A stretch of 19,771 nucleotides of DNA, from contig JAOPUY010000163.1 of NCBI GenBank assembly GCA_025963265.1, positions 1 to 19,771 of the forward strand, read 5' to 3'. Shown piece by piece: positions 12,879-19,771 of the stretch. Position numbers and translations under genes: made by a program. Source of the stretch: Frankiales bacterium (GTDB lineage: Bacteria; Actinomycetota; Actinomycetes; Mycobacteriales; Jatrophihabitantaceae). The notes under the pieces were generated by a model. The model was not told the origin of the DNA and searched no databases. It was given only the letters and a program-made list of their open reading frames with translations. How positions within the stretch are numbered: the stretch's first letter is position 1; every line of letters starts with the position of its first letter.

Positions 12879-15499
12879 ACGCGGACGGCAAGGTCAGGGC
12901 ACCCGATTCGCCCCCGCAGTTCGTCTCGCGACCACGATTGAGCACCGAGCTGACCCGGGGCGCGCGCCAGCCCGTGACCCTGATCGCCGCCGGACCGTGG
13001 TCGGCCCAAACGGTGATGCTCACCGACTCGGCGCAGCCTCGGTCGACGCCGAACGCCTGGCTGTCCCTGGACGCGCCAGACAACTATCCGGCTCGGTTTT
13101 GGTCCTTGGTCGGCGAAGCCCTCTTCGCCGCCGGGATCACCGAGGACGCCGAGTCTTTCAGCTCGCTGCCCCACGATCCCGACGGCGCGGTGCAGTTCTT
13201 CGAGGCGTTCCGCGGCTGCCTAGACGGACCGGCTGAGCGACATCTGATCATCGACGACGCGCATTTCCTCAGCGATCCGACGCTGCTGGCTGAGCTGGAC
13301 GTGATCATCCGCTACGGCTCCAGCTATCTAAAGCTTGTCCTGAGCGCTCGCACCGACCCGCTGCTTCCGTTGCATCGCTACCGGCTGGCCGGGCAGATGC
13401 ACGAGATCCGCGCCGAGGCGCTGGCGATGACCAAACCCGAAGCCCGGGCCTTGCTGACCATTCACGGGGTGAACCTCTCCGGGTCCGATTTGGCGCTGCT
13501 GACTCGGCGCACCGAGGGCTGGGCGGCCGGCCTGCGCCTGTCGGCGATGAGCATGGCCGGATCCCGGCATCCCGAGCAGTTCATCACGCAACTGGCGATG
13601 GACCAGGGAAGCGTCGGGGAGTACCTGATGGAGGAGGTCCTCGCCCAGCAGGATCCGTCGGTGCGCCAGTTACTAGTGCAGACGAGCTTCCTGCGGGAGG
13701 TCTCGGCATCGCTGGCCGCCGCGGTCACGGGCATCGACGCCAGCGGGGAGCTCCTGGCCGAGCTGTCGCGCACCAATTCCTTTGTGGTCGCGCTTGATCG
13801 CGGCGGCGGCCGGTACCGATACCACCAGCTGTTCGGCGAGATCCTCTCCTATCTGCTGATCCGGGATTTCCCAACGATGCAGGACGAGCTACGTCGCCGC
13901 GCGTCGGACTGGTTCGAGAAGCAGGGCGACACGGCGTCGGCGATGCGCTACGCGATCGCCGCCCACGACTATGCGCACGCCGCCTCCGTGCTCGTCAACG
14001 GTGGGCTGGCCACCGCCTATGTCGAACGAGAAGACCTCCCGACGTTCGAGCCGGCCGAGGCCTCGCCGCTCGAGCCGACCGGGACCGACCGGTGGGGGTC
14101 GGCCGGCCGGCCGACGGTCGAGGGCACCATCGCGCAGGCCGGAATCGCCGTGATGCACGGCGATGTCGAACTGGCGCAAGACCACCTGCGGCACGCCGAC
14201 TTCGCCGAGATGAATCCGAAGGCTCGCACGGCCGCCGTGCTGGTCTCGGCCATCGCCGCGCAACGAAGCGGGCAGTTGGCCGAGTTGGATTCCGCCGCCG
14301 AATCACTCATCGAGCTCTCGGAGACTCCGGCCGCGTTCGAGCAGCCCGCGGGCCTGCGCGCGGCGCTGCGCTTGAGTCAGGCCAGCACCCGCTTTTGGAA
14401 CGGAAGCGCCGCCCAAGAAGTGGAGAGTTACCTCTTGGACGCCCGGCGTGAGGCCGGGCGCGAGTCGGCGGACGCCGTCGAGCTCGAGTGCCTGGATCTG
14501 TTGGCCTTGTCGAGCGTCCTGTCCGGTCGGCTGGAACACGCGAAGGACTACGACCGCCAGTGCCACGACCTCGTGCGAAGCTCGCCCCGACTGCATTTGC
14601 TGCCGCTGCATCATCTCGTTCATGCCAACGCCCTGATGCTGCGCGGTGATTTCAGCGGCGCCACCCGTTGCGCGCAGCGCGCGGAGCAGACCGCGGGCAA
14701 CGATCTCGACGACTCGGTGCGAGCCGCGGCCGCGCTGACCCGGGTCTGGCTGGCCATCAACACCGGTCAACTGGCCGACGCGCACCTTCGGCTGCGCACC
14801 GCCCCCGAGCTAGCCGCTCGCCTGCCGAAATCGCTGCTGCGTTCGAAGCTGCTGGCCATGGCCGAACTCGAGACCGCGCTCGGCCGCCCGCACGCCGCCG
14901 TCAATTTATTGCGCGGACGGTCCAATCGCAGCCGCGACCCGCTACTCGGACCAGCGTTGGCCCGAGCCCATCTCCGGCTGGGTGAGATCGAGGACGCTAC
15001 GACCGCGATCCGGCCGATTCTCATCGCCGCGGACACCACGCCGCCGCTGCCCCAGCTGCTGCTGGCCTTGCTTGTCTCCGCCCAGATCGCCGAGGCGAGG
15101 GGCGATGAGGCGCGGGCGGTCGAGGAGGTGCTGCGCGCCACCGAGTTAGCGGCCGACGGCCTCAACCAGCCATTTGTCTCCGAACGGCGGTCCCTGGCCG
15201 GGCTGCTGTCCCGCCACCCCGAAACGCGCTCGGCCTGGCCCAGCGCGGGCGGAGTGGTCGTCGATGAGGCGCGGGCCGAAGGCGGGGCCAGGCCGCGCCG
15301 GCTGGCCGAGCCGCTCACCGACCGCGAAGTGTCGGTCCTGCGTCGGTTGGCCACCACCATGACGACCGCCGAGATCGCCGAGGAGCTCTGCGTCTCGATC
15401 AACACAGTCAAGACCCACATAGCCGCGATCTATCGCAAGCTGCCGGCCGCCGGCCGACGCGACGCCGTCTGGCGGGCCCGGCAACTCGAACTGCTCTGA
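12875..15499 (+). CDS. MalT/LAL-type LuxR-family regulator (copy 3) with degenerate Walker A
   Basis: This 874-aa protein has the same layout as copies 1 and 2. In the P-loop position the sequence reads AAGPWSAQTVMLT (about 38-50), where copy 1 has SAGPGWGKTTVLT: the lysine and the loop glycines are gone. Walker B (HLIIDDA, 123-129), the SARTDPLLPLHRYRL stretch, the helical repeats and the LuxR helix-turn-helix (about 809-874; LTDREVSVLRRLATTMTTAEIAEELCVSINTVKTHIAAIYRKL) are intact, and the frame is unbroken over 2.6 kb. It is therefore not an ordinary pseudogene but a regulator that probably cannot bind ATP in the usual way. The ATG at 12875 is the only start I find in this frame; it lacks a clear ribosome binding site and overlaps the possible leader stop. 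It is transcribed toward the small membrane gene and SulP copy 2. Confidence 0.9.
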   Translation: MNADGKVRAPDSPPQFVSRPRLSTELTRGARQPVTLIAAGPWSAQTVMLTDSAQPRSTPNAWLSLDAPDNYPARFWSLVGEALFAAGITEDAESFSSLPHDPDGAVQFFEAFRGCLDGPAERHLIIDDAHFLSDPTLLAELDVIIRYGSSYLKLVLSARTDPLLPLHRYRLAGQMHEIRAEALAMTKPEARALLTIHGVNLSGSDLALLTRRTEGWAAGLRLSAMSMAGSRHPEQFITQLAMDQGSVGEYLMEEVLAQQDPSVRQLLVQTSFLREVSASLAAAVTGIDASGELLAELSRTNSFVVALDRGGGRYRYHQLFGEILSYLLIRDFPTMQDELRRRASDWFEKQGDTASAMRYAIAAHDYAHAASVLVNGGLATAYVEREDLPTFEPAEASPLEPTGTDRWGSAGRPTVEGTIAQAGIAVMHGDVELAQDHLRHADFAEMNPKARTAAVLVSAIAAQRSGQLAELDSAAESLIELSETPAAFEQPAGLRAALRLSQASTRFWNGSAAQEVESYLLDARREAGRESADAVELECLDLLALSSVLSGRLEHAKDYDRQCHDLVRSSPRLHLLPLHHLVHANALMLRGDFSGATRCAQRAEQTAGNDLDDSVRAAAALTRVWLAINTGQLADAHLRLRTAPELAARLPKSLLRSKLLAMAELETALGRPHAAVNLLRGRSNRSRDPLLGPALARAHLRLGEIEDATTAIRPILIAADTTPPLPQLLLALLVSAQIAEARGDEARAVEEVLRATELAADGLNQPFVSERRSLAGLLSRHPETRSAWPSAGGVVVDEARAEGGARPRRLAEPLTDREVSVLRRLATTMTTAEIAEELCVSINTVKTHIAAIYRKLPAAGRRDAVWRARQLELL

Positions 15500-15605
15500 C
15501 CCGGGTCGCACCGGACGGGGCGACCACCCGCCGAGGATGACACCGGCCAACGGCGGACGGGTAAAGCTGGGCGCTAGTCGGATACTCGGGAAAGGCGCCC
15601 CGCTC

Positions 15606-15713
15606 ATGCAGACGCACAGGGATGAGTCAGCTCCGCCCATGTCCAACCGGGTCGGGTGGATTGTCTTCGGTGCGGTTGCCGCGGTCGGACTCGCCGCCCT
15701 CAACGCGGTGTGA
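15606..15713 (+). CDS. 35-aa single-helix membrane peptide coupled to SulP copy 2
   Basis: The ATG at 15606 opens a 35-codon frame: a polar head (MQTHRDESAPPMSNR) and one hydrophobic helix (VGWIVFGAVAAVGLAALNAV) ending at the C-terminus. Its TGA (15711-15713) shares a base with the ATG of SulP copy 2 (TGATG), the classic arrangement for reinitiation. GGGAAAGG lies about 10 bases upstream of its start, a loose ribosome binding site. It begins 107 bases after the LAL copy 3 stop. A small membrane protein stoichiometrically tied to a transporter could be a regulatory or stabilising subunit; that is inference. No family is recognised. Confidence 0.5.
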   Translation: MQTHRDESAPPMSNRVGWIVFGAVAAVGLAALNAV

Positions 15714-17416
15714 TGCGCGGTCAGCGATACCTACGACGCCAGTTGCGGGCGGCGAGGTCGGCGCTGCCCAAACGCGAGAATCTCAAGGCCGACCTGCTGG
15801 CTGGCCTGCCGGGGGCGATCAGCAGCGTCCCGGACGGGATGGCGACGTCGGTGTTAGCCGGCGTGAGCCCGGTGCACGGGCTGTACGCGAGCATCGGCGG
15901 CCCGATTGGCGGCGGCCTGTCGCAGAGCACCCGGCTGATGGTGGTGACGACGACCAGCGCCGCGGCGCTGGCCGCCGGATCGGCCGTGTCCGACATCGCC
16001 CCCGGCCAGCGGGAGGACGCGCTGTTTCTGCTGACCATTCTGACGGGCATCGTCATGATCGCGGCGGGCCTTCTCCGACTGGGCCGCTACACCCGATTCG
16101 TCCCGCACTCGGTGATGATCGGTTTTCTCACCGGGATATCGGTGAACATCCTCCTAGGCCAATTGCCCGACCTGCTCGGCTACCACGCCCACGGCTCCAC
16201 CAATCTCGCGAAGGCGATCGACACTGTCTCGCATCTGAGCGTCGAGGTGCTTCCCTCGGCCGCCACCGGCGCCGCCGCGATCGCGATCACAATCGTGCTG
16301 GCCCGCACCCGGGTGCGCTCGGTGGCCGCGTTGTTCGCGCTGGTGCTGCCCACGGCGGCGGTCATCATCCTGGCCGCCGGCAGTGTGGCGCGGGTGCGAG
16401 ATTCCGGAGCCATTCCGTCGGGGGTTCCGATCCCCCATCTGCCGCGCCTGAGCGCGCTCACCTTCAGCGTCGTCACCGGAGCCTTCTCGGTCGCCGCGAT
16501 CGTGCTCGTGCAGGGCGCCGGAGTGGCCCAGTCAGCCCCGAATCCCTCGGGCCATCGGTCCAGCCCGAATCAGGACTTCATCGGCCAAGGGGTGGGCAAC
16601 ATCGTCAGCGGAGTGATCCAGGGTCAGCCGGTCGGCGGCTCAGTCGGCCGAACGGCGTTCAATGTGGCGACCGGAGCCAAGAGCCGCTGGGCTTCGATCT
16701 TCTCCGGCGGATGGATGCTCATCATCCTGTTGCTCTTCTCCGAGGCGGTCGGACTAGTCGCGATGCCCACGCTGGCCGGCGTGCTGATGGTCGCGGCGGT
16801 CGGATCGCTCAGAGTGGACAGCGTTGCCACCATCTGGCGGACCAGCCGCATCTCCCAAGTCGGCCTGATCACCACGTTCCTAGCCACGCTGTTGCTGCCG
16901 GTGGCGGCCGCGGTCGGGATCGGGGTCGCGGTGGGGCTGCTGCTGCAGCTGAACCAAGAGGCCCTCGACCTCCGGGTCGTCTCCCTCGTCCCCACCGACG
17001 ACGAGCACTTCGCCGAACATCCCGCGCCCCGCAAGCTGCCCAGCCACGCCGTGACCGTCTTGGACGTCTACGGAAGCTTGTACTACGCCGGGGCTCGCAC
17101 GCTGCAGAGCCGGCTGCCCGATCCGGCCGGTTCCGCGGCGGCCGCGGTCGTCCTACGCCTGCGGGGCCGGACGATGGTCGGGGCCACGTTCATCGTGGTG
17201 ATCGACGACTACCTCGCCCGGCTGGCGGCCAACGAGGGCCGGCTCTTCCTCAGCGGCGTCGATCCGGACTTGGCCGACCAGCTCGGACGATTCGATCGTT
17301 TCGACTCCGCCGGCCTGGAAATCCTCACGGCGCGCCCGGTCCTCGGCGGTTCGACCCGGGAGGCCTATGAGCGCGCCGCCCGCTGGGTGTCCGGCCGGAC
17401 GCAAGCCGGACGCTAG
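15713..17416 (+). CDS. SulP-family inorganic anion transporter with C-terminal STAS domain (copy 2)
   Basis: This 567-aa protein begins at ATG 15713 (TGATG overlap with the small peptide gene); a longer reading from TTG 15656 has no support. The N-terminus LKADLLAGLPGAISSVPDGMATSVLAGVSPVHGLYASIGGP is the SulP signature region. About a dozen hydrophobic helices follow to about residue 420, with the conserved GQPVGGSVGRTAFNVATGAKSRWASIFSGGW segment near 303-335. The C-terminal STAS domain (about 440-555) has FDSAGLEIL at the switch position. It is clearly diverged from SulP copy 1, so the two are not a recent duplication and may differ in substrate. Sulfate is a reasonable guess given the sulfatase and FGE genes, but bicarbonate or others are equally possible. 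The gene converges on the DUF7144-like gene, 5 bases apart. Confidence 0.9.
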   Translation: MRGQRYLRRQLRAARSALPKRENLKADLLAGLPGAISSVPDGMATSVLAGVSPVHGLYASIGGPIGGGLSQSTRLMVVTTTSAAALAAGSAVSDIAPGQREDALFLLTILTGIVMIAAGLLRLGRYTRFVPHSVMIGFLTGISVNILLGQLPDLLGYHAHGSTNLAKAIDTVSHLSVEVLPSAATGAAAIAITIVLARTRVRSVAALFALVLPTAAVIILAAGSVARVRDSGAIPSGVPIPHLPRLSALTFSVVTGAFSVAAIVLVQGAGVAQSAPNPSGHRSSPNQDFIGQGVGNIVSGVIQGQPVGGSVGRTAFNVATGAKSRWASIFSGGWMLIILLLFSEAVGLVAMPTLAGVLMVAAVGSLRVDSVATIWRTSRISQVGLITTFLATLLLPVAAAVGIGVAVGLLLQLNQEALDLRVVSLVPTDDEHFAEHPAPRKLPSHAVTVLDVYGSLYYAGARTLQSRLPDPAGSAAAAVVLRLRGRTMVGATFIVVIDDYLARLAANEGRLFLSGVDPDLADQLGRFDRFDSAGLEILTARPVLGGSTREAYERAARWVSGRTQAGR

Positions 17417-17421
17417 CTAGC

Positions 17422-17853
17422 TCAGGCGTTGTCCCGCAGCTCGTGGCCGTGCACCGCGATCGCGTAGATCACCAGCACGTCCAGCGTGATCACGATGACC
17501 GACCAGACTGGGTAGGCGCCGATCACCAGCAAGTTCAGGACGGCCTGCCCGACGGCGATGGCGATGGCCGCGATGCTCGCCACGATTGAGCCGGTGAACA
17601 AGGCCATCCCCACGATGAGCACCACGATTCCGAAGATCAGGTTGATCCAGCCCCACGTGGTGTAGTCGAGGTTGATCACGTTTGCCCGCGGTCCGGCGAC
17701 GAACACCTCGTCGCGCGCCAGGGCCACGATCCCCCAGATGATGTCGAAGATCCCGGCCAGGACCAGCGCGATCGCAGCGAACAAGATCCACCCCACCCAG
17801 GCGGACACCTCCGACGGACGCAAGTCGACGTCCTCGTCTGCGCTTGTGTACAT
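17422..17853 (-). CDS. DUF7144-like four-helix membrane protein
   Basis: This is a 143-aa protein with an acidic N-terminal tail (MYTSADEDVDLRPSE) and four hydrophobic helices at roughly 18-45, 68-90, 92-112 and 114-135. Features matching the DUF7144 pattern are GWILFAAIALVLAGIFDIIWGIVAL, then LDYTTWGWINLIFGIVVLIVG, and the closing YPVWSVIVITLDVLVIYAIAVHG. The function is unknown. ATG 17853 has GAGGAG 7 bases upstream, which fixes the start. It is divergent from the holin-like gene across 158 bases and ends 5 bases from the SulP copy 2 stop. Confidence 0.78.
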   Translation of the reverse strand: MYTSADEDVDLRPSEVSAWVGWILFAAIALVLAGIFDIIWGIVALARDEVFVAGPRANVINLDYTTWGWINLIFGIVVLIVGMALFTGSIVASIAAIAIAVGQAVLNLLVIGAYPVWSVIVITLDVLVIYAIAVHGHELRDNA

Positions 17854-17888
17854 GCTCGATCTCCTCGCTGGCTAGGCTGGCTAGGGCT

Positions 17889-17902
17889 GCCACAGTTGTG
17901 GC
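17889..17902. promoter_or_regulatory. Inverted repeat GCCACA-GT-TGTGGC between divergent membrane-protein genes
   Basis: This has 6-bp arms with a 2-base centre, 36 bases upstream of the DUF7144-like start and within the 158-base divergent region. A 9-bp tandem duplication CTGGCTAGG (17868-17885) lies between it and the gene. It is a candidate operator only. Confidence 0.25.
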
Positions 17903-18011
17903 CAGACCGGACCTCTAGGCCCGATGACGTCGATCTTGGGCAGCGGGAGGCCAGCGCGCTTCATTCCGGGAGGATGAAGGCGCTCACCGACGGAACAGGT
18001 CCACTGAGCAG

Positions 18012-18371
18012 ATGCTCGCTCGCATCCTTGTGCGCCTGGTCCTGTTGGCGGTCATCGTCGGCTTTGTGGCCGAGTTGGTGCCCGGCATTCACGTTTACGG
18101 CGGCTTCGGCGCCCTGCTCTGGATCGCCGTGCTGTTCTCGGTGCTGAACGCCATCCTCGGCCCGGTGCTGCACTTGCTGAGCCTGCCGCTGATCGTGTTG
18201 ACCTTGGGCCTGTTCCTGCTCGTCGTCAACGCCGCCATCCTCGGATTGACGGCCGGCCTGTCCAGCCATCTGGACATCGACTCATTCGGCGACGCGGTCT
18301 TAGGCGGATTGCTGATCGCGATCTTCTCCTGGTTGGCCGAGTTGATCTTGCCGATCCGCGCACGCGAGTGA
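18012..18371 (+). CDS. Phage-holin-like (Phage_holin_4_2 / YvlD type) membrane protein
   Basis: This 119-aa protein has four hydrophobic helices and almost no charged residues apart from the ends. The pattern is VRLVLLAVIVGFVAELVPGIHVYGGFGALLWIAVLFSVLNAILGPVLHLLSLPLIVLTLGLFLLVVNAAILGLTAGL. A helix, a VPGI(H/T)V turn, then LNA-x-L-(G/R)P-x-L-x-x-LSLP-x-x-x-LTLGLF is diagnostic of this family. Despite the holin name, most chromosomal members are cell-envelope proteins with no shown lytic role, and no phage gene is nearby. The start ATG at 18012 has only a weak GAG upstream. Confidence 0.85.
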   Translation: MLARILVRLVLLAVIVGFVAELVPGIHVYGGFGALLWIAVLFSVLNAILGPVLHLLSLPLIVLTLGLFLLVVNAAILGLTAGLSSHLDIDSFGDAVLGGLLIAIFSWLAELILPIRARE

Positions 18372-18374
18372 CCC

Positions 18375-18402
18375 CGGCCAATCGACTAACCGCGGCCAAT
18401 CG
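18375..18402. repeat. Direct repeat CGGCCAATCG (two copies, 18-bp spacing)
   Basis: Copies at 18375-18384 and 18393-18402 occupy the 35-base gap between the convergent holin-like gene and the small gene ending at 18407. The flanks CCCC and GGG could pair at the ends as a weak stem. It may be a weak bidirectional terminator or chance. Confidence 0.4.
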
Positions 18403-18406
18403 GGGC

Positions 18407-18601
18407 TCAGGCCATTTCGAAGAGCACCAGGACGAGGTTGAGCACCGAGACCGTCAGCAACAAGAGCCCCACGGTCTCCACGGCGCGCCGCAGTCGGGGC
18501 GAGAGCGCGCACCGTCGGTCGAAACCGCTGGCCTTACTAGCCCGCACGACCCGACGACAGGGCGTCTTGTGGACTGAGGAGTCTATTCCGACGGTGGTCA
18601 T
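18407..18601 (-). CDS. Small single-helix membrane protein, 64 aa, unrecognised
   Basis: This encodes a basic, Ser/Arg-rich N-terminal part of about 40 residues followed by one hydrophobic helix (TVGLLLLTVSVLNLVLVLFEMA) at the very C-terminus. ATG 18601 has GGGAG 5 bases upstream. The layout (basic head, C-terminal anchor) resembles the 68-aa protein at 4598, though I see no residue-level similarity that would prove relation. It is divergent from the sulfatase gene across 182 bases. No family is recognised. Confidence 0.5.
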   Translation of the reverse strand: MTTVGIDSSVHKTPCRRVVRASKASGFDRRCALSPRLRRAVETVGLLLLTVSVLNLVLVLFEMA

Positions 18602-18783
18602 GGGCGCTCCCGCAAGGTGGCTGAGCTGCCAGCTTCGCCGCTGGTCGCTCGTTGCGACTCACCCGTCCGGGATGGCTCTGAGCCCGAGCGCTTGGAAATC
18701 CGCGCGCTCACGCCGCCGGGATGATCCCTCGAGCGCCGGGGCCGGTCAGGCTGATCCGACCAAGCCGAGCTGGAGGTAGCACC

Positions 18784-19771
18784 GTGGCGAGAGCATTCCA
18801 GGGAACGATCAAACTCGACGTCCGTGACTCCGTTCCGGATTGGGACGCCTTCACCGCCGAGCGGGCCCCGGCGGACGCGCCCAACGTGCTGGTGGTGCTC
18901 TATGACGACACCGGGATGGCCGCCTGGTCGCCCTACGGGGGACGGATCCAGATGCCGACCATGCAGCGCCTGGCCGACAACGGCCTGACCTACTCGCAGT
19001 GGCACACCACCGCCCTGTGCTCGCCGACCCGCTCGACCTTCTTGACCGGACGCAACCACCATTCAAACGGCTTCGCGTCCATCTCCGAGTCCTCGACCGG
19101 CTTTCCCGGTTACAGCTCGCACATCCCGCCCGAGAACGGCACCATGGCCCACGTCCTGCGCGACAACGGCTACAGCACCTTCTGGGTCGGCAAGAACCAC
19201 AACGTGCCGGTCGACGCCTGGACCCAGGGCGCCTCGAAGAAGGAGTGGCCGCTGGCGATGGGGTATGACCGCTTCTACGGCTTCATCGGCGGCGAGACGA
19301 ACAACTGGTACCCCGACCTCGCCGAGGACAACCACTACATCGACCAGCCGTACCGGCCCGAGGACGGCTACCACCTGTCCAAGGACCTGGCCGACCAGGC
19401 GTTGAAAATGATTCGCGACACCCGACAGTCCGAGCCCGGCAAGCCCTGGTACCTGTGGTTCTGCCCCGGGGCCAATCACGCCCCGCATCACGCGCCGCAG
19501 GACTATATCGACAAGTACCGGGGCCAGTTCGACGACGGCTACGAGGCCTACCGCGAATGGGTGCTGCCGCGCATGATCGAGCGCGGCGTGCTGCCGGCCG
19601 GGACCGAGTTGACGCCGATCAACCCGATGGCCGAAGGCACCTTCAGCCCGAACGACCTGGTGCGACCGTGGGAAACGCTCTCGGCGGATGAGAAGAAGTT
19701 GTTCTCCCGAATGGCCGAGGTCTTCGCCGGCTTCTCCGAGTACACCGACGCCCAAGTCGGGCGCATCATCG
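18784..19771 (+). CDS. Type I (formylglycine-dependent) sulfatase, C-terminal part outside window
   Basis: This is a hydrolase of sulfate esters of the alkaline-phosphatase superfamily. GTG 18784 has GGAGG 7 bases upstream; 329 residues are visible and the frame is open at the window edge. Metal-binding D41/D42 lie in NVLVVLYDDTG. The maturation motif is C79-S-P-T-R83 in LCSPTRSTFLTGR, the exact substrate pattern of FGE. The following K/H pair is in WVGKNHNVP, and GANHAPHHAP is the next histidine cluster. Large insertions (for example ESSTGFPGYSSHIPPENG) resemble the ~780-aa actinobacterial arylsulfatases of the mycobacterial AtsA type. There is no signal peptide, so a cytoplasmic location is expected, in reach of the cytoplasmic FGE encoded at 3513-4493. 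The substrate is unknown. Confidence 0.94.
   Translation, partial: MARAFQGTIKLDVRDSVPDWDAFTAERAPADAPNVLVVLYDDTGMAAWSPYGGRIQMPTMQRLADNGLTYSQWHTTALCSPTRSTFLTGRNHHSNGFASISESSTGFPGYSSHIPPENGTMAHVLRDNGYSTFWVGKNHNVPVDAWTQGASKKEWPLAMGYDRFYGFIGGETNNWYPDLAEDNHYIDQPYRPEDGYHLSKDLADQALKMIRDTRQSEPGKPWYLWFCPGANHAPHHAPQDYIDKYRGQFDDGYEAYREWVLPRMIERGVLPAGTELTPINPMAEGTFSPNDLVRPWETLSADEKKLFSRMAEVFAGFSEYTDAQVGRII

Noticed and set aside
15622..17370. 582-codon plus-strand frame overlapping SulP copy 2
   Set aside because: It is an Arg/Gly/Pro-rich shadow in another frame of a clear membrane transporter.
18012..18371. Holin gene as evidence of a prophage
   Set aside because: No lysin, structural, integrase or attachment sequences are near; this family is common in chromosomes as an envelope protein.
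19063..19755. 230-codon minus-strand frame opposite the sulfatase
   Set aside because: It is antisense to a strongly supported sulfatase with catalytic motifs; typical high-GC antisense open frame.

Overview
The window is a high-GC stretch, rich in G/C-ending codons and GTG/TTG start codons, from an actinobacterial chromosome. The gene families point the same way: DUF6325-like and DUF7144-like proteins, large MalT-type LuxR regulators, Mycobacterium-like large sulfatases and a carboxymuconolactone-decarboxylase-like protein without cysteines. I cannot name a genus. I see no rRNA, tRNA, CRISPR array, transposase or integrase.

Layout. (1) 1-947: the C-terminal end of a YihY/BrkB membrane protein, then a small carboxymuconolactone-decarboxylase-fold protein. 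(2) 920-4493, minus strand: formylglycine-generating enzyme (FGE), two overlapping DUF202 membrane proteins and a SulP anion transporter with a STAS domain, arranged like an operon. (3) 4598-5996, plus strand: a 68-aa single-helix membrane protein overlapping a protein-kinase homologue whose catalytic residues are replaced. A small gene (5700-5945, minus) lies antisense inside the kinase 3' end. (4) 6042-11305, minus strand: two large MalT/LAL-type LuxR regulators with intact P-loops. (5) 11306-12874: an intergenic hub with two small genes (a paralogue of the 5700-5945 protein and a DUF6325-like protein), three tandem-repeat arrays with exact 16-, 17- and 12-bp periods, and two palindromes. 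(6) 12875-15499: a third LAL regulator whose Walker A motif has been lost while Walker B and the DNA-binding domain are kept. (7) 15606-17416: a 35-aa membrane peptide joined by TGATG to a second SulP-STAS transporter. (8) 17422-18601: three small membrane-protein genes (DUF7144-like, holin-like/YvlD, and one unrecognised). (9) 18784 to the end: a type I sulfatase, cut by the window edge, carrying the CSPTR motif that FGE modifies.

How the genes may work together (inference). FGE would mature the sulfatase, the sulfatase would release sulfate, and one or both SulP proteins could import sulfate or a similar anion. The three LAL regulators, the pseudokinase and the two paralogous small proteins form a dense regulatory cluster between these parts. 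The repeat arrays in the central hub are good candidates for operators of the LAL regulators, because E. coli MalT, the family prototype, binds repeated asymmetric boxes. Nothing in the sequence proves that the regulators control the sulfatase or transporter genes.
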